Shown: piece by piece, positions 16,942 to 26,793 of the stretch
How positions within the stretch are numbered: position 1 is the first letter of the stretch
Layout of the letters: each line of letters opens with the position of its first letter
Origin: an uncultured Desulfobacter sp.
GTDB lineage: Bacteria; Desulfobacterota; Desulfobacteria; Desulfobacterales; Desulfobacteraceae
NCBI RefSeq assembly: GCF_963664415.1
Contig: NZ_OY761443.1
Location: 372,001-436,000, forward strand
DNA: 64,000 nt
Direction: 5' to 3'
Program-made: the position numbers and the translations under genes
The notes under the pieces: model-generated
What the model was told of the DNA's origin: nothing
The model's input: only the letters and a program-made list of their open reading frames with translations
Databases searched by the model: none

Positions 16942-17648
16942 GTATCCTCCTTATAAAACTGAGACTGAAGGTCGGGTAGCGTATTGTTTCCAATGATCCG
17001 GTTTAAATGGACGGCATAATTTTGGGTCACCTGCCTGGCTTTGGTACAGTCTTTTTCGATCAGTGCGTTCAGTATATTAACGTGGTCCCCGAACAGCTCT
17101 TCCCTGCTTTTCTGCGTTGCCTTGAAAAAATGATCAAACGGAATCATATCGACATCGAAAATCTCTTCCACAATACCGGACATAACGCTGTTACCCGTTC
17201 CCTTGGCAATGATCCTAAAAAAAGACAGACTTTCCAGCCATACTTTTCTATGGTCCTTGGTAAAGATACTGCGACTTAAGGCCACATTGCTTTTTTGGAG
17301 TAAATCAAGCTGAGCTGTCGTCATGCGATGACATGCAAGTTCAACGATAATGGGAAAAAATAAGAATACGGATTCCATCTGATCCGCCATAACTTTTCGG
17401 GCAGATCTTTTTTCGGTGCCCCAATAGGGATCCAGAGTATTAAAGAAACGGGGTTTTAAAAAGGTGCCGCTGCCTTTTTTAATCTCAACCATGCCCCGGC
17501 CTTCCAGGGTATGAAGCAGACGCCTAAAGGTGTTCCGGCTGACATTAAGCTCCGCAGCAAGTTGACGTTCAGCAGGAAATCTATCCCCCGGTTTAAGACC
17601 TAGTGACTGGGCAATGGCTTCAAGCTGTTTAAACAAATCGTTCAGCAT
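16938..17648 (-). CDS. GntR-family (FadR subgroup) transcriptional regulator
   Basis: 236 residues. The N-terminal winged helix contains KPGDRFPAERQLAAELNVSR (the GntR signature), RRLLHTLEGRGMVEIKKGSG and TFLKPRFF. The C-terminal domain is all-helical, of FCD/FadR ligand-binding type. I place the start at 17648, with AAGGA six to ten bases upstream, rather than at the upstream in-frame start at 17678. It probably controls the membrane-protein/MBL operon it heads. A FadR-like palindrome lies 113 bases upstream. Confidence 0.85.
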   Translation of the reverse strand: MLNDLFKQLEAIAQSLGLKPGDRFPAERQLAAELNVSRNTFRRLLHTLEGRGMVEIKKGSGTFLKPRFFNTLDPYWGTEKRSARKVMADQMESVFLFFPIIVELACHRMTTAQLDLLQKSNVALSRSIFTKDHRKVWLESLSFFRIIAKGTGNSVMSGIVEEIFDVDMIPFDHFFKATQKSREELFGDHVNILNALIEKDCTKARQVTQNYAVHLNRIIGNNTLPDLQSQFYKEDT

Positions 17649-17760
17649 ACCGTTCCTTTTAAACCGGGATAACATCAATATTTCTTTATTGGCTAGAAAA
17701 ATATTAAAACGATAATATCATGTCAACAAAAATTCATCGTAAATTTAAGATTTGTTAAAA

Positions 17761-17795
17761 TATCATAAGAATTGGTACTACCAATTCTTATGATA
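17761..17795. promoter_or_regulatory. 35-bp perfect palindrome, candidate GntR operator
   Basis: TATCATAAGAATTGGTA (17761-17777), one base, then its exact inverted complement (17779-17795). The core ATTGGT-N3-ACCAAT is the consensus of FadR-type operators. It lies between the GntR start (17648) and the stop of the PAS/GAF gene (17835). Because Ts follow on the minus strand it might also terminate that gene; the two roles are not exclusive. Confidence 0.6.
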
Positions 17796-17834
17796 TACAA
17801 ATAGATGCCGACCAACACAAAAAAAATGGAAATT

Positions 17835-19103
17835 TTATGAGCGTAAGCTTCTGCGCCAGGTGCGAACCGCCTCATTGAGGGTTTTAAGCAAATCGTCAAA
17901 CATATCGGGAGGAGTATCTGCAAAGCGGCCCTGTTCAGTGGCACACAGAATCAGCACCGTGCGCAGGACAGCCCTGCTGTAAAAAGGCATGGCAAAATAG
18001 GAACGAACGCCTCTGGGAACAAACAGCGCCCAGTCGATGGGCTTGATACTGTCCTGGGTATTGTCAACAACAAGATAGTCCAGGGAATACCGGTTGATAT
18101 CTTCGGCAATGGTACCTTTATAGGAATAGCTCTCCGACGTTTGCATACCCTTGAACGGTGCTCCGGCACCATAAACCGTTACGCTGTTTTTGCGCACATG
18201 CACATCTGAGAACAGAATCCCTTCAAAGAGTCCTGCGGCCAGGGGGCTGTCAAGACAGAGTTCCATGATCTGATGAATATCCACAAGCCCATGGATTTTG
18301 TTTTCCAGTTCCTTGATATGGCGCTCTTTTGAATCAGATACTGTTTTGTTCCTGGCACTGCTGATTTTGGGATTCTGAAGGGATATCCGGATAATCTGAT
18401 GTTCTTTATGGACCAGATACCGGACAATGGTCCTGGACTGAACCCATTTTTTCCCGTCAGCCGAGCCAAAAGTGAGGTTACCGGCCCACGTTCTGGACAG
18501 CGGCAAAGTTTTTAAGATATCCGATACGGTTTGCCGGGTATTTCCTGCATAAAAAGAATCCAAGGACAGCTTCCCAAAATCTATCTCCTGTATGCTGAAC
18601 ATCTGCTTGGCAGTCGGATTGGCGCAGATGAGCTCCTGCCTGTCGTATCCAAACAAAAACACCGGATTGTTAATATCTTCAATCATTAATTTGAGTTCCA
18701 GATCAATGTCCAGAATCCCCTTGATCACGGCCACTGTATCATCCACATTCAAAAGATAACCGTAGTAATACCCCGGATCCTGCCGGTTAACGGCACCGGT
18801 AAGCTTAAGCCATGAAATCTGTCCGTTGCTGTTCTTTACCCTGAACACGGAAGCCGCCACAGTTCCCTCTTTGACCATATCCATAAAGGCCTCAAGGATA
18901 TGCTGATCTTCGGGTAGAATATTGGCATTACGGTAGGCAATATTCTTTAAAAAAAGAGCACCATCAATACCCGGCGCTACATTTATATTTTTATTGAGGA
19001 ACTCAATACGGGCTTTTCGGATCTCTATTCGCCATAAAAGGGCAGGAAAATCATTGATAAAACTATACAGATCATCCACCGGGATTGTCAGCGGCCGTGT
19101 CAA
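17835..19103 (-). CDS. PAS-PAS-GAF sensory protein
   Basis: 422 residues. Two PAS-like domains are present: about residues 14-135 (ALLWRIEIRKARIEFLNKNI to GYYYGYLLNVDD) and 140-250 (MIEDINNPVFLFGYDRQELI). A short coiled linker (ERHIKELENKIHGLVDIHQI) and a GAF-like domain follow (AAGLFEGILFSDVHVRKNSV to the end). No kinase, GGDEF, EAL or HTH output domain follows, so it presumably acts through a partner. The start is a TTG, chosen because AGGAGG lies seven bases upstream. It sits directly upstream of the GntR operon on the same strand. Confidence 0.75.
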   Translation of the reverse strand: MTRPLTIPVDDLYSFINDFPALLWRIEIRKARIEFLNKNINVAPGIDGALFLKNIAYRNANILPEDQHILEAFMDMVKEGTVAASVFRVKNSNGQISWLKLTGAVNRQDPGYYYGYLLNVDDTVAVIKGILDIDLELKLMIEDINNPVFLFGYDRQELICANPTAKQMFSIQEIDFGKLSLDSFYAGNTRQTVSDILKTLPLSRTWAGNLTFGSADGKKWVQSRTIVRYLVHKEHQIIRISLQNPKISSARNKTVSDSKERHIKELENKIHGLVDIHQIMELCLDSPLAAGLFEGILFSDVHVRKNSVTVYGAGAPFKGMQTSESYSYKGTIAEDINRYSLDYLVVDNTQDSIKPIDWALFVPRGVRSYFAMPFYSRAVLRTVLILCATEQGRFADTPPDMFDDLLKTLNEAVRTWRRSLRS

Positions 19104-19198
19104 AAGTACGCCTCCTGAAGTATTGCATGTTAAACCCTTTGACGGCCGTTTATCTCCTTTGTCTCAGAGGTTTTAAACGGCCAAGGGCCTTATTAAGC

Positions 19199-19729
19199 TT
19201 ATGACATTGAAAATTTTTCGTAACTGACCTGATCATATAAAAGCGTACTCGCGTCATGACCATCCATTTCAGTTGCAGGATGGCCAATACCGATAACCGC
19301 TTGCACCTGGACATGTTCGGGCAGATCAAGAATGCCGGAAATATAATCCGATGCGGCAGTACCGTCATCACGGCTGCGCAGACGCATCTGTGCCCAGCAG
19401 GAGCCAAGACCCAGATCCGCAGCAGCCAAATGAATAATAATGGCGGCAATGGAGGCATCCTCAATCCAAACATCACTTTTGGATGTATCGGCACACACGA
19501 CAATGGCCAACGGCGCATTTTTTAAAAATGCAGCGCCATGGGATTTGGCCTGAGACAATAATTCGATGCGGCTCTTATCTTTGACCACAACAAACTGCCA
19601 TGGATTGAAGCCCCTGGAACTTGGGGACCGAAGCGCCGCTTCGATCAGAATATCACATTGTTCATCACTTACAGGTTTATCCTCAAACTGCCGAATGCTT
19701 CTTCTCTTACGTAATAATTCAATAAACAT
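19199..19729 (-). CDS. nitroreductase-family FMN oxidoreductase
   Basis: 176 residues with family motifs: RKRRSIRQFEDKPV at the start (FMN phosphate-binding Arg residues), ALRSPSSRGFNPWQFVVV, and DLGLGSCWAQ in the middle. Members reduce nitroaromatics or quinones with NAD(P)H; some remodel cofactors. It is divergent from marR, 153 bases apart, and may share the regulatory region with the marR operator. Confidence 0.88.
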   Translation of the reverse strand: MFIELLRKRRSIRQFEDKPVSDEQCDILIEAALRSPSSRGFNPWQFVVVKDKSRIELLSQAKSHGAAFLKNAPLAIVVCADTSKSDVWIEDASIAAIIIHLAAADLGLGSCWAQMRLRSRDDGTAASDYISGILDLPEHVQVQAVIGIGHPATEMDGHDASTLLYDQVSYEKFSMS

Positions 19730-19854
19730 GTTTACTCCTGTTTTTTAACGATCTTTATACTGCTCGAAAGTACTTGTTATAACATTCCAACCAATTTTTG
19801 CATATGTAGTGCCCGAGCGAAAACCGTAAATTTTGCACAAAAAAGGCTTGTAAA

Positions 19855-19878
19855 AATAGTTAAGTAACTTTATTATAT
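19855..19878. promoter_or_regulatory. candidate MarR operator, site 1
   Basis: AATAGTTAAGTAACTTTATT with TATAT following; 21 of 24 positions match site 2 at 20471-20494. Core TTAAG-N3-CTTWA dyad. It ends four bases before the marR start codon, so bound regulator would block its own expression. Confidence 0.6.
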
Positions 19879-19882
19879 TTCC

Positions 19883-20341
19883 ATGAATCAGGAACTAAAA
19901 AAAAAGATCGTCAACAATCTGATGCAGGTTACCCGCAAATTTGCCGAAGTGGAAACATTTCCCATAGAGGTTACCGGTGATGTCAGCGTCTCAACCCGGG
20001 AAGCCCATGCCATTGAAAGCATTGGTGAAAATCGATGTGTGAATGTTACACAAATCGCCGACCATTTCGGGTTTACCAAAAGTGCCGCATCCCAACTGGT
20101 GTCAAAACTGACCCGGCAGGGATTTGTGGTCAAAAAGCAGGCCGGGCACAGCAATAAAGAACTACAGCTTTCTCTGACGCCTTTGGGGTGGCAGGCCTTT
20201 GAAGCCCACGCAAAGATGCACGGCCGAGATCTTAAACAGGTTCTTGAAACCATGGACCATGTGGAAATCAGTGTACTCATCCAGTTAAATGAGTTGCTGG
20301 GCAGCCTAAATTCAATCATGGATGGCCGGTTGACCAAGTAG
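19883..20341 (+). CDS. MarR-family transcriptional regulator
   Basis: 152 residues with the MarR winged helix: CVNVTQIADHFGFTKSAASQ (recognition helix), LVSKLTRQGFVVKKQAGHSN and the KELQLSLTPLG wing. Terminal helices would form the dimer. It likely represses itself and the RND efflux operon that follows on the same strand, since the same dyad occurs before both. No clear ribosome site precedes the ATG, so the mRNA may be nearly leaderless. Confidence 0.88.
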   Translation: MNQELKKKIVNNLMQVTRKFAEVETFPIEVTGDVSVSTREAHAIESIGENRCVNVTQIADHFGFTKSAASQLVSKLTRQGFVVKKQAGHSNKELQLSLTPLGWQAFEAHAKMHGRDLKQVLETMDHVEISVLIQLNELLGSLNSIMDGRLTK

Positions 20342-20470
20342 TGTTTGCTTGGTCCCTAAGTCACCCACCTGCGCCTTGCATCTGAGCAACTTTGCGTTCA
20401 CGCACAGGTTTCCGATCAGGCATTACGTCGTTTGAACGACTGATGAGTGTGCGTTAAATTTTTTTACATA

Positions 20471-20494
20471 AATAGTTAAGCGACTTAATTATAT
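20471..20494. promoter_or_regulatory. candidate MarR operator, site 2 (pump promoter)
   Basis: AATAGTTAAGCGACTTAATT with ATAT following; dyad TTAAG-CGA-CTTAA. It lies 15 bases before the membrane fusion protein start, just ahead of its AAGGA ribosome site. Confidence 0.6.
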
Positions 20495-20509
20495 ATAAGG
20501 AAACGTATC

Positions 20510-21631
20510 ATGAAAAAAATCATCTTAAGCCTGGCCACATTAGCCTTGCTCGCGTTGGTCCTGTTTTTCATAGGAATCGGGAACCGGCTGCTACCGAAAC
20601 AGGTTTCAGCTAAGGATCCGGCAAAAAAAGAGGTGGTTCAGCCCATCCCAACTGCCAAGGCAATCACCTACAACCCCAAACAAGCTTTCACATTCCCGGG
20701 CAAGGTGAAAGCAGCCAAAAAGGCTGAGCTTTCATTTCAGATTCCAGGCCGGATCGAGCTATTGAACATTCTGGAAGGACAAAAGGTAAAAAAGGGAGAG
20801 CTTCTGGCATCCATTGACAGAAAAAACCATCTGTATGCGGCCCGGGCAGCCCGGGCCAGGTACCAGATATCAAAGCAAGATTTTCACCGTGCATCCCAAC
20901 TCTATCGGGATAAGGTGATAAGCAAAGCCCAATTTGACACAGCCCTGGCCGCCCATGATGTGGCAAAAGCAGAGCTGGCCATCAAAGAGAAGGCCCTGGC
21001 CGACAGCAGGCTTACCGCCCCCTTTGACGGTTTGGTGGCCAAACGCTATGTGGAGAAAAAAGAACATGTGGACAAGGGGGAGCCGGTTCTTCTGCTTCAG
21101 GATGTGTCAGGCATTGAAGTTGAGGTACAGTTACCCGAGCAACTTGTTGCCCGGGGCGGAACCGATATTCTGGACCGGCTGACGGTTCGTTTTGATGCCG
21201 ATCCGGAAGTTACATTCCCGGCTGAGGCCATGGAGTTAAGCATGGAATCAAGCCGGGATACGCGCACCTACGAGCTGGACATCAAACTGCCATCACCGGC
21301 GAATATGCACATTCTGCCAGGCATGACGGCAACGGTTTGCGGCATTATCAAACAGCCTGAAAACGTTTTAGGCCGACAGCCAACCCTGCTGATACCAGTC
21401 GAGGCCGTGGCGTTTGACCCCAATGGTAAGCCCTATGTCTGGGTTGTGGATACTAAGTCACAAAAGGCAAGAAAACAGCATGTACAGATCGGCCCGATGC
21501 ATGACGCCGGCATTGAGGTAAGCAAAGGTATTAATGCAGATGATCTGGTGGCCATTGCCGGACTTTACACACTTACTGAAACACAAAGGATTCGCCCAAT
21601 GAAGCAAGGCAAGAAAGGACTGGAGGGATGA
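20510..21631 (+). CDS. RND efflux periplasmic adaptor (membrane fusion protein)
   Basis: 373 residues. An N-terminal membrane anchor (LATLALLALVLFFIGIG) precedes a lipoyl/barrel-sandwich half (TFPGKVKAAKKAELSFQIPG, EGQKVKKGELLASID), an alpha-helical hairpin (ARYQISKQDFHRASQLYRDK), the returning lipoyl half (DSRLTAPFDGLVAKRYVE) and beta-barrel domains. Joins the inner-membrane pump to a TolC channel. Its stop overlaps the pump start by four bases. Confidence 0.92.
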   Translation: MKKIILSLATLALLALVLFFIGIGNRLLPKQVSAKDPAKKEVVQPIPTAKAITYNPKQAFTFPGKVKAAKKAELSFQIPGRIELLNILEGQKVKKGELLASIDRKNHLYAARAARARYQISKQDFHRASQLYRDKVISKAQFDTALAAHDVAKAELAIKEKALADSRLTAPFDGLVAKRYVEKKEHVDKGEPVLLLQDVSGIEVEVQLPEQLVARGGTDILDRLTVRFDADPEVTFPAEAMELSMESSRDTRTYELDIKLPSPANMHILPGMTATVCGIIKQPENVLGRQPTLLIPVEAVAFDPNGKPYVWVVDTKSQKARKQHVQIGPMHDAGIEVSKGINADDLVAIAGLYTLTETQRIRPMKQGKKGLEG

Positions 21632-24600
21632 ACAATCCGGGATTATATGCCGTCCGTTACAAAGTAGTCACCTTGGTTTTAAGCCTGCTCATTGTACTTG
21701 GCGGAATCTTCAGTTTTCTTAATATCGGCCGCCTGGAGGACCCGGAATTCACTATCAAGGAAGCCGTGATTTATACCCAATATCCAGGGGCATCTGCCGG
21801 GCAGGTGGAACTGGAGGTGACAGAGCCCATTGAAACAGCTATCCAACAACTTAAACAGCTCAAGGAAGTCCGCTCCATATCCCGGGCCGGTGTTTCCATT
21901 ATTTTTGCAGAAACACAAGAGATCTACGATAAAGATAATCTTCCCCAGGTTTGGGACGAACTTCGCCGCAAGGTGGGAAGTGTCGATGGCCAACTGCCTC
22001 CGGGTTGCGGCAAGCCCGTGGTCAATGATGACTTCGGGGATGTTTACGGTGTAATGTTTGCCGTCACCGGTGACGGGTACGATAAAAAGCAACTCAAGGA
22101 ATATGCCAAGGATCTGCACCGGGAACTGCTCACCTGCAAGGATGTCGGGCGGATTGATTTCTGGGGCCTTCCCCGGGAAGCAATTTTTATTGAAATCGAC
22201 CGGGCCAGGCTGACACAGCTGGGGTTGAAGCCTGATACCATTTTCAATACCATCGCTTCACAAAACCGTGTCACGCCGGCAGGGGCAGTGCCTGTGGGCA
22301 GCGAATACATCCCCTTTCGCATCACCGGGGATTATAACGCCATTCAAGATATGGGCAACCAGCTTATCAGCGGTACCCAGGGGCGAATGATCCGGTTAAA
22401 GGAAGTGGCCCGGATCCGGCATGATATCATGACCCCGGCAGATGAACTCATGCGATATAACGGCAAAAAAGCGGTAGGGATTGGAATATCAACCGTTTCC
22501 GGCGGCAATGTCATTGCCATGGGCAAATCCATTAATGAACGCCTGGCACAACTGCAGGCCAATACGCCTTTGGGCATAACCATCCAGACCATTACCAGCC
22601 AGTCCAAAATTGTGGAAACGGCTGTCTCGGGATTTGTGACCAACCTGATCAGTGCTGTGGCTATTGTTATCCTCCTGCTGGTGGTATTCATGGGCTGGCG
22701 GGAAGGGTTTATCATCGGATTTGTACTGATTCTCACCATCCTGGCAACGCTGATGGTGATGAAATCCTGGGGTATCACATTGCAGCGTATCTCCCTGGGC
22801 GCCCTGATCATCGCTTTGGGCATGCTGGTGGACAACGCCATTGTGATCACCGAAGGCATCATAACCAAACTGAACCGGGGAATCCCCCGGGAACAGGCCG
22901 CGGCCCAGGCGGTCAGCGAAACCATGTGGCCGCTTTTAGGCGCCACGGTGATTGCCATCCTGGCCTTTGCCGCCATTTCTCTGTCCAAAGACATGACCGG
23001 GGAGTGGCTGGCCAGCCTGTTCCAGGTGATCTGCATCTCTTTGGGCTTGAGCTGGTTTTTTGCCATCACCACGGTGCCCTGTTTTTGTGTCATGGTGCTG
23101 CCTGTTTCTAAAACCCAAGACCAGGCAACATATTCAAAACGATTTTTCACCTGGTATAAAGCTGTTGTCGCCAGGGCCATTGACCACCGATGGCTGACCC
23201 TGACAGGTGTCATTGGATTGCTGGCAGTTGCCATGTGGGGCTTTGGCCATGTGAAGCAGGATTTTATGCCGGATACCAACCGCGCCCAGTTTACCGTAGA
23301 CATATGGATGCCCCAGGGCACCCATATTGACAACACGGCAACAACCCTTGAACAGGTTGAGCGGCATGTGGCGAGCTTAAAAGGGGTGCAGAATACGGCA
23401 AGCTTTATTGGCCGGGGGCCTTTGCGTTTTCTTCTGACCTTTTCGCCTGAAATGCCGGACAGTGCCTATGCCCAGTTGCTGGTGGATGTGGATGATTTCA
23501 GACGGGTGCCGGCACTTAAAAATGAAATTCAGCAGTGGCTGGACAGGGACATGCCCCAGGTCACCGGCAGTGTTGACGCATTTAAACTTGGTCCTGGCGG
23601 CGGTGCCGTGGTGGCCCGGTTAAGCGGACCGGAAAGCACCACACTTCGCACGCTTGCCGACCAGGTGATAAAAATAATGGCAAAACATCCCAATACCCGC
23701 AGTATCCGCACAGACTGGGGCAACCAGGTCAAGGTCAACGAAATTGATTTTTCCGACCGCAGGGCCCGGGAGCTTGGCATTTCCCGCCCAGAAGTTGCCG
23801 GTGCTGTGGCCATGAATTTCACGGGCGCCATTGTGGGCCAATACCGGCATGGGGACGAGCTTTTACCCATCATCCTGCAACCACCTAAGGAACAGCGGAA
23901 TACCATCAACGCAATTGATGATGTACAGATCTTCAGCCGAATGAAAAGCAAATGGGTGCCGGTGCAGCAGGTGACCAACGGCACAACCACTGCCGTGGAA
24001 CAGAGCGTGATTCACCGCCTCAACCAGAAACGAACCCTGCGGGTATTTTGCAAGCAGCGAAAAGGCACCACTGATGCCCTGTTCCGTCAATTGGCCCCGG
24101 TGCTTGAAAAAGAGCTGAAACTGCCTGTGGGCTATACTTTAGAATGGGGCGGAGAACATGAGGAGCAGCTTGAGGCCAATGCCAAACTGATGTCCAATTT
24201 CCCCATTGCGTTTGCCGGGATGTTCCTGGTTACGGTGCTGCTGTTCAACAGCCTGAGGTATCCTTTAATTATTTTTATGGGGCTGCCCCTGATTGTTGTG
24301 GGAGTAGCCCCGGGCATGCTCATTGCCGATAAGGCATTCGGGTTCATGGCCATGCTCGGATTTTTAAGCCTTTTCGGCATGTTGATCAAAAATGAAATTG
24401 TTTTGCTGGATCAGATCAAAGTGGAACTGGCCGCGGGTAAAGAACCGTTCAGTGCGGTAGTTGACTCTTCTGCAAGCCGTATCCGGCCGGTTACTATGGC
24501 CACATTTACAACGGTGTTCGGCATGATCCCATTATTGACTGACGCCTTTTTCAGTCCCATGGCCGCAGCCATTATGGGGGGATTAAGCTTTGCCACGCTG

Positions 24601-24672
24601 TTGACCCTGTTTGTGGTGCCGGTATTTTTCAGTACCCTGTTTTCAATCCGAAGACCAGCACCTCACAGTTAA
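21628..24672 (+). CDS. RND-family multidrug efflux permease
   Basis: 1014 residues, full length for AcrB/MdtB-type pumps. It starts with a transmembrane helix and IGRLEDPEFTIKEAVIYTQY, followed by porter domains and the central helices with LGALIIALGMLVDNAIVITE (the conserved acidic residue, here a single Asp at the usual DD site). A second half begins KQDFMPDTNRAQFTVDIWMP and ends FVVPVFFSTLFSIRR. Proton-driven export of amphiphilic compounds is expected. It is an intact counterpart to the decayed pump at 7430-9198. Confidence 0.94.
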   Translation: MNNPGLYAVRYKVVTLVLSLLIVLGGIFSFLNIGRLEDPEFTIKEAVIYTQYPGASAGQVELEVTEPIETAIQQLKQLKEVRSISRAGVSIIFAETQEIYDKDNLPQVWDELRRKVGSVDGQLPPGCGKPVVNDDFGDVYGVMFAVTGDGYDKKQLKEYAKDLHRELLTCKDVGRIDFWGLPREAIFIEIDRARLTQLGLKPDTIFNTIASQNRVTPAGAVPVGSEYIPFRITGDYNAIQDMGNQLISGTQGRMIRLKEVARIRHDIMTPADELMRYNGKKAVGIGISTVSGGNVIAMGKSINERLAQLQANTPLGITIQTITSQSKIVETAVSGFVTNLISAVAIVILLLVVFMGWREGFIIGFVLILTILATLMVMKSWGITLQRISLGALIIALGMLVDNAIVITEGIITKLNRGIPREQAAAQAVSETMWPLLGATVIAILAFAAISLSKDMTGEWLASLFQVICISLGLSWFFAITTVPCFCVMVLPVSKTQDQATYSKRFFTWYKAVVARAIDHRWLTLTGVIGLLAVAMWGFGHVKQDFMPDTNRAQFTVDIWMPQGTHIDNTATTLEQVERHVASLKGVQNTASFIGRGPLRFLLTFSPEMPDSAYAQLLVDVDDFRRVPALKNEIQQWLDRDMPQVTGSVDAFKLGPGGGAVVARLSGPESTTLRTLADQVIKIMAKHPNTRSIRTDWGNQVKVNEIDFSDRRARELGISRPEVAGAVAMNFTGAIVGQYRHGDELLPIILQPPKEQRNTINAIDDVQIFSRMKSKWVPVQQVTNGTTTAVEQSVIHRLNQKRTLRVFCKQRKGTTDALFRQLAPVLEKELKLPVGYTLEWGGEHEEQLEANAKLMSNFPIAFAGMFLVTVLLFNSLRYPLIIFMGLPLIVVGVAPGMLIADKAFGFMAMLGFLSLFGMLIKNEIVLLDQIKVELAAGKEPFSAVVDSSASRIRPVTMATFTTVFGMIPLLTDAFFSPMAAAIMGGLSFATLLTLFVVPVFFSTLFSIRRPAPHS

Positions 24673-24687
24673 TAAAGGAATTATGAT

Positions 24688-26073
24688 ATGCGTTTATTTC
24701 AAAACTGCAGAATAGAGATATCAAAAATCGTCTTGGTGTTTTTCCTGTGGCTACTGCCCGCGGGTGCCGCACCTGGTAAGATGAATAAACCGGAGCCCCT
24801 GTGCATGGACATCCCCTATGGCCGGCTGACACTTACCCAGGCCCAGCAAATGGCGCTTTCCGCCTCTCCCAGGGTGGCTGAAATGCTGGCCCGCATCAAC
24901 CAGGCCCAGGCAGTTTGCGACCAGGCCCGAGCGGACTTGTGGCCAACAGTAACGGTTCATGCCGGGTACGATTGGCAAAACCAGTCCATACGTCCTGACT
25001 GGCATCCCGAGATACGGGTGGAAGAAAGCCTGAAGCATCAGAATACCGGAATCCAAATCAACTGGCTCCTATTTGACGGATTCAGCCGGCAGGCATCCAT
25101 TCTGGCGGCAAAGGCCGGAACAAAGGCGGCCGAAGAGATGACAGAGGATGTCCGCCGCCTGCTGGCAAAAAGTGTAGCCGGGGCATATTACCAGGCACAA
25201 TTAGCAGCTGAAGGCATGCAGATTGCCAAGCAGAACAGTCTGTTTAACCAAAACCTGGCGCGGGATGCTGAAAAGCGCTTCCTGGCCGGAGCCATTCCCC
25301 AAGCCGAGTATCTGAATTTCAACGTCAAATCCCTGCAGGCGGAAAATAGTTTCCTTAAAGCGGAACAATACTATTCCGTAGTCTGCATTATGCTGGCCAA
25401 GTTACTGGCACGTCCAGACTCGAGGCTCGCCCCGGATATGTATCCCATGGCCGAAGTCCAGAGTGAAACCCTGGATCAGCTCCCTATATTTGAAGATGAA
25501 TTTGCCTACGCCATAAATCACCGGCCGGATTTGCTTTTGCTCGACGCCAAACGGGAGGCCCTGCTTCAAAAAAAAAGGCAGGGCAAGGCAGCATTCTACC
25601 CAAAAATTTTTGTCACCGGCAGTTACGACTATGATGAATACCAGAACATTGGAAACATCGACCAGAACGAGCACGGCAGTGCCATTGGTTTCAGCCTGAA
25701 CTGGGATCTGTTTGACGGAGGTCGGCGTTTGGCAAACATTGATGAGACCCAAACTCGACTGTTACAGGTTAAAAGGCAGAAGCAACAAAAAATTCTGGAA
25801 ATCCAGGCTGCCTTGCATCAGGCCCTGGTCAAGGTCAGGTTTTCACAGGCGGTATATCAGCGGGAGCGGTACACCCTAAAACTGGTCAAACAAATTCGGG
25901 ACCATGTGGAACGCTCCTACCGGGTTGGTGTCACCACATTAACACGGCTCAACGAAGCCCAGACAGACCTGGTCACAGTTCAGGCATCCATTGCCACCAG
26001 CCGAATCAACTGTCTGCTGCACCTGGAAAGCCTGCGTGCTGAAAGCGGACGGATATTAGATGGGATAAGGTAA
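24688..26073 (+). CDS. TolC-family outer membrane efflux channel
   Basis: 461 residues: signal peptide (IVLVFFLWLLPAGAAPG), then two structural repeats of long helices (LTLTQAQQMALSASPRVAEM and YAINHRPDLLLLDAKREALL) with membrane strands (FSLNWDLFDGGRRLANIDET). It completes the tripartite pump, 15 bases after the permease gene. Confidence 0.9.
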   Translation: MRLFQNCRIEISKIVLVFFLWLLPAGAAPGKMNKPEPLCMDIPYGRLTLTQAQQMALSASPRVAEMLARINQAQAVCDQARADLWPTVTVHAGYDWQNQSIRPDWHPEIRVEESLKHQNTGIQINWLLFDGFSRQASILAAKAGTKAAEEMTEDVRRLLAKSVAGAYYQAQLAAEGMQIAKQNSLFNQNLARDAEKRFLAGAIPQAEYLNFNVKSLQAENSFLKAEQYYSVVCIMLAKLLARPDSRLAPDMYPMAEVQSETLDQLPIFEDEFAYAINHRPDLLLLDAKREALLQKKRQGKAAFYPKIFVTGSYDYDEYQNIGNIDQNEHGSAIGFSLNWDLFDGGRRLANIDETQTRLLQVKRQKQQKILEIQAALHQALVKVRFSQAVYQRERYTLKLVKQIRDHVERSYRVGVTTLTRLNEAQTDLVTVQASIATSRINCLLHLESLRAESGRILDGIR

Positions 26074-26197
26074 ACCGATTGTTTTTACAGGATTAGAATG
26101 TACAAAATGAAATAAAATCTTTGCGAACCAGCGCCAATGGTAGTATGAATTTTTTTGTTGATAGTCACGATTTAAAGATTTGCGTATGGAGAAATCA

Positions 26198-26674
26198 ATG
26201 CTTCAGCATCGACCCTTTTTTAACGATGATCTTCAAACGATCTGTTCATTTCCACAGACTAAAGAAGAATTGTATTATTTTTTCCCAAAAGCGACGTATC
26301 CCTTGACGCCGGAACAATTACAAATGGCCATTGATCAACGTTCTGATTCTACGGTTGTTGAGCAAAATGGTGATGTAGTCGGGTTTGCCAACTTTTATCA
26401 TTGGCAAGGCAGGACATGCTGTATAGGGAATGTGGTAGTTTCCCCTTTGGCCAGGGGCCGGGGTGTGGCAGAATTTCTGATCAAAACTATGATTCATCTG
26501 GCCGGCATCAGGCATGCAGCAATGTTTATTGAAATATCGTGTTTTAACGGCAATACAGCCGGCATCTTGCTGTACAAAAAGCTCGGATTTAAACCCTTTG
26601 ACATTGAAGAGCGCCAAGGCCCGAATGGCAAAAGAGTGGCCCTCATACATATGCGCCATCAGTTGATTAAATAA
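26198..26674 (+). CDS. GNAT-family N-acetyltransferase
   Basis: 158 residues from the ATG preceded by GGAG at 26188-26191. It shows the acetyl-CoA-binding segment VVSPLARGRGVAEFLI (R/QxxGxG/A) and C-terminal NTAGILLYKKLGFKPF, typical of RimI-like enzymes. The substrate is not predictable. Confidence 0.82.
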   Translation: MLQHRPFFNDDLQTICSFPQTKEELYYFFPKATYPLTPEQLQMAIDQRSDSTVVEQNGDVVGFANFYHWQGRTCCIGNVVVSPLARGRGVAEFLIKTMIHLAGIRHAAMFIEISCFNGNTAGILLYKKLGFKPFDIEERQGPNGKRVALIHMRHQLIK

Positions 26675-26793
26675 CACCCAAACGTTTCACCGGACTCGCT
26701 GAAGCTTGCCGGAAAACTTATTATATAAAAAGGACACACCATGTATCTTACCTCTTGGGTATTTCTAAAACAATACGTGGATTTTCACAAAAA

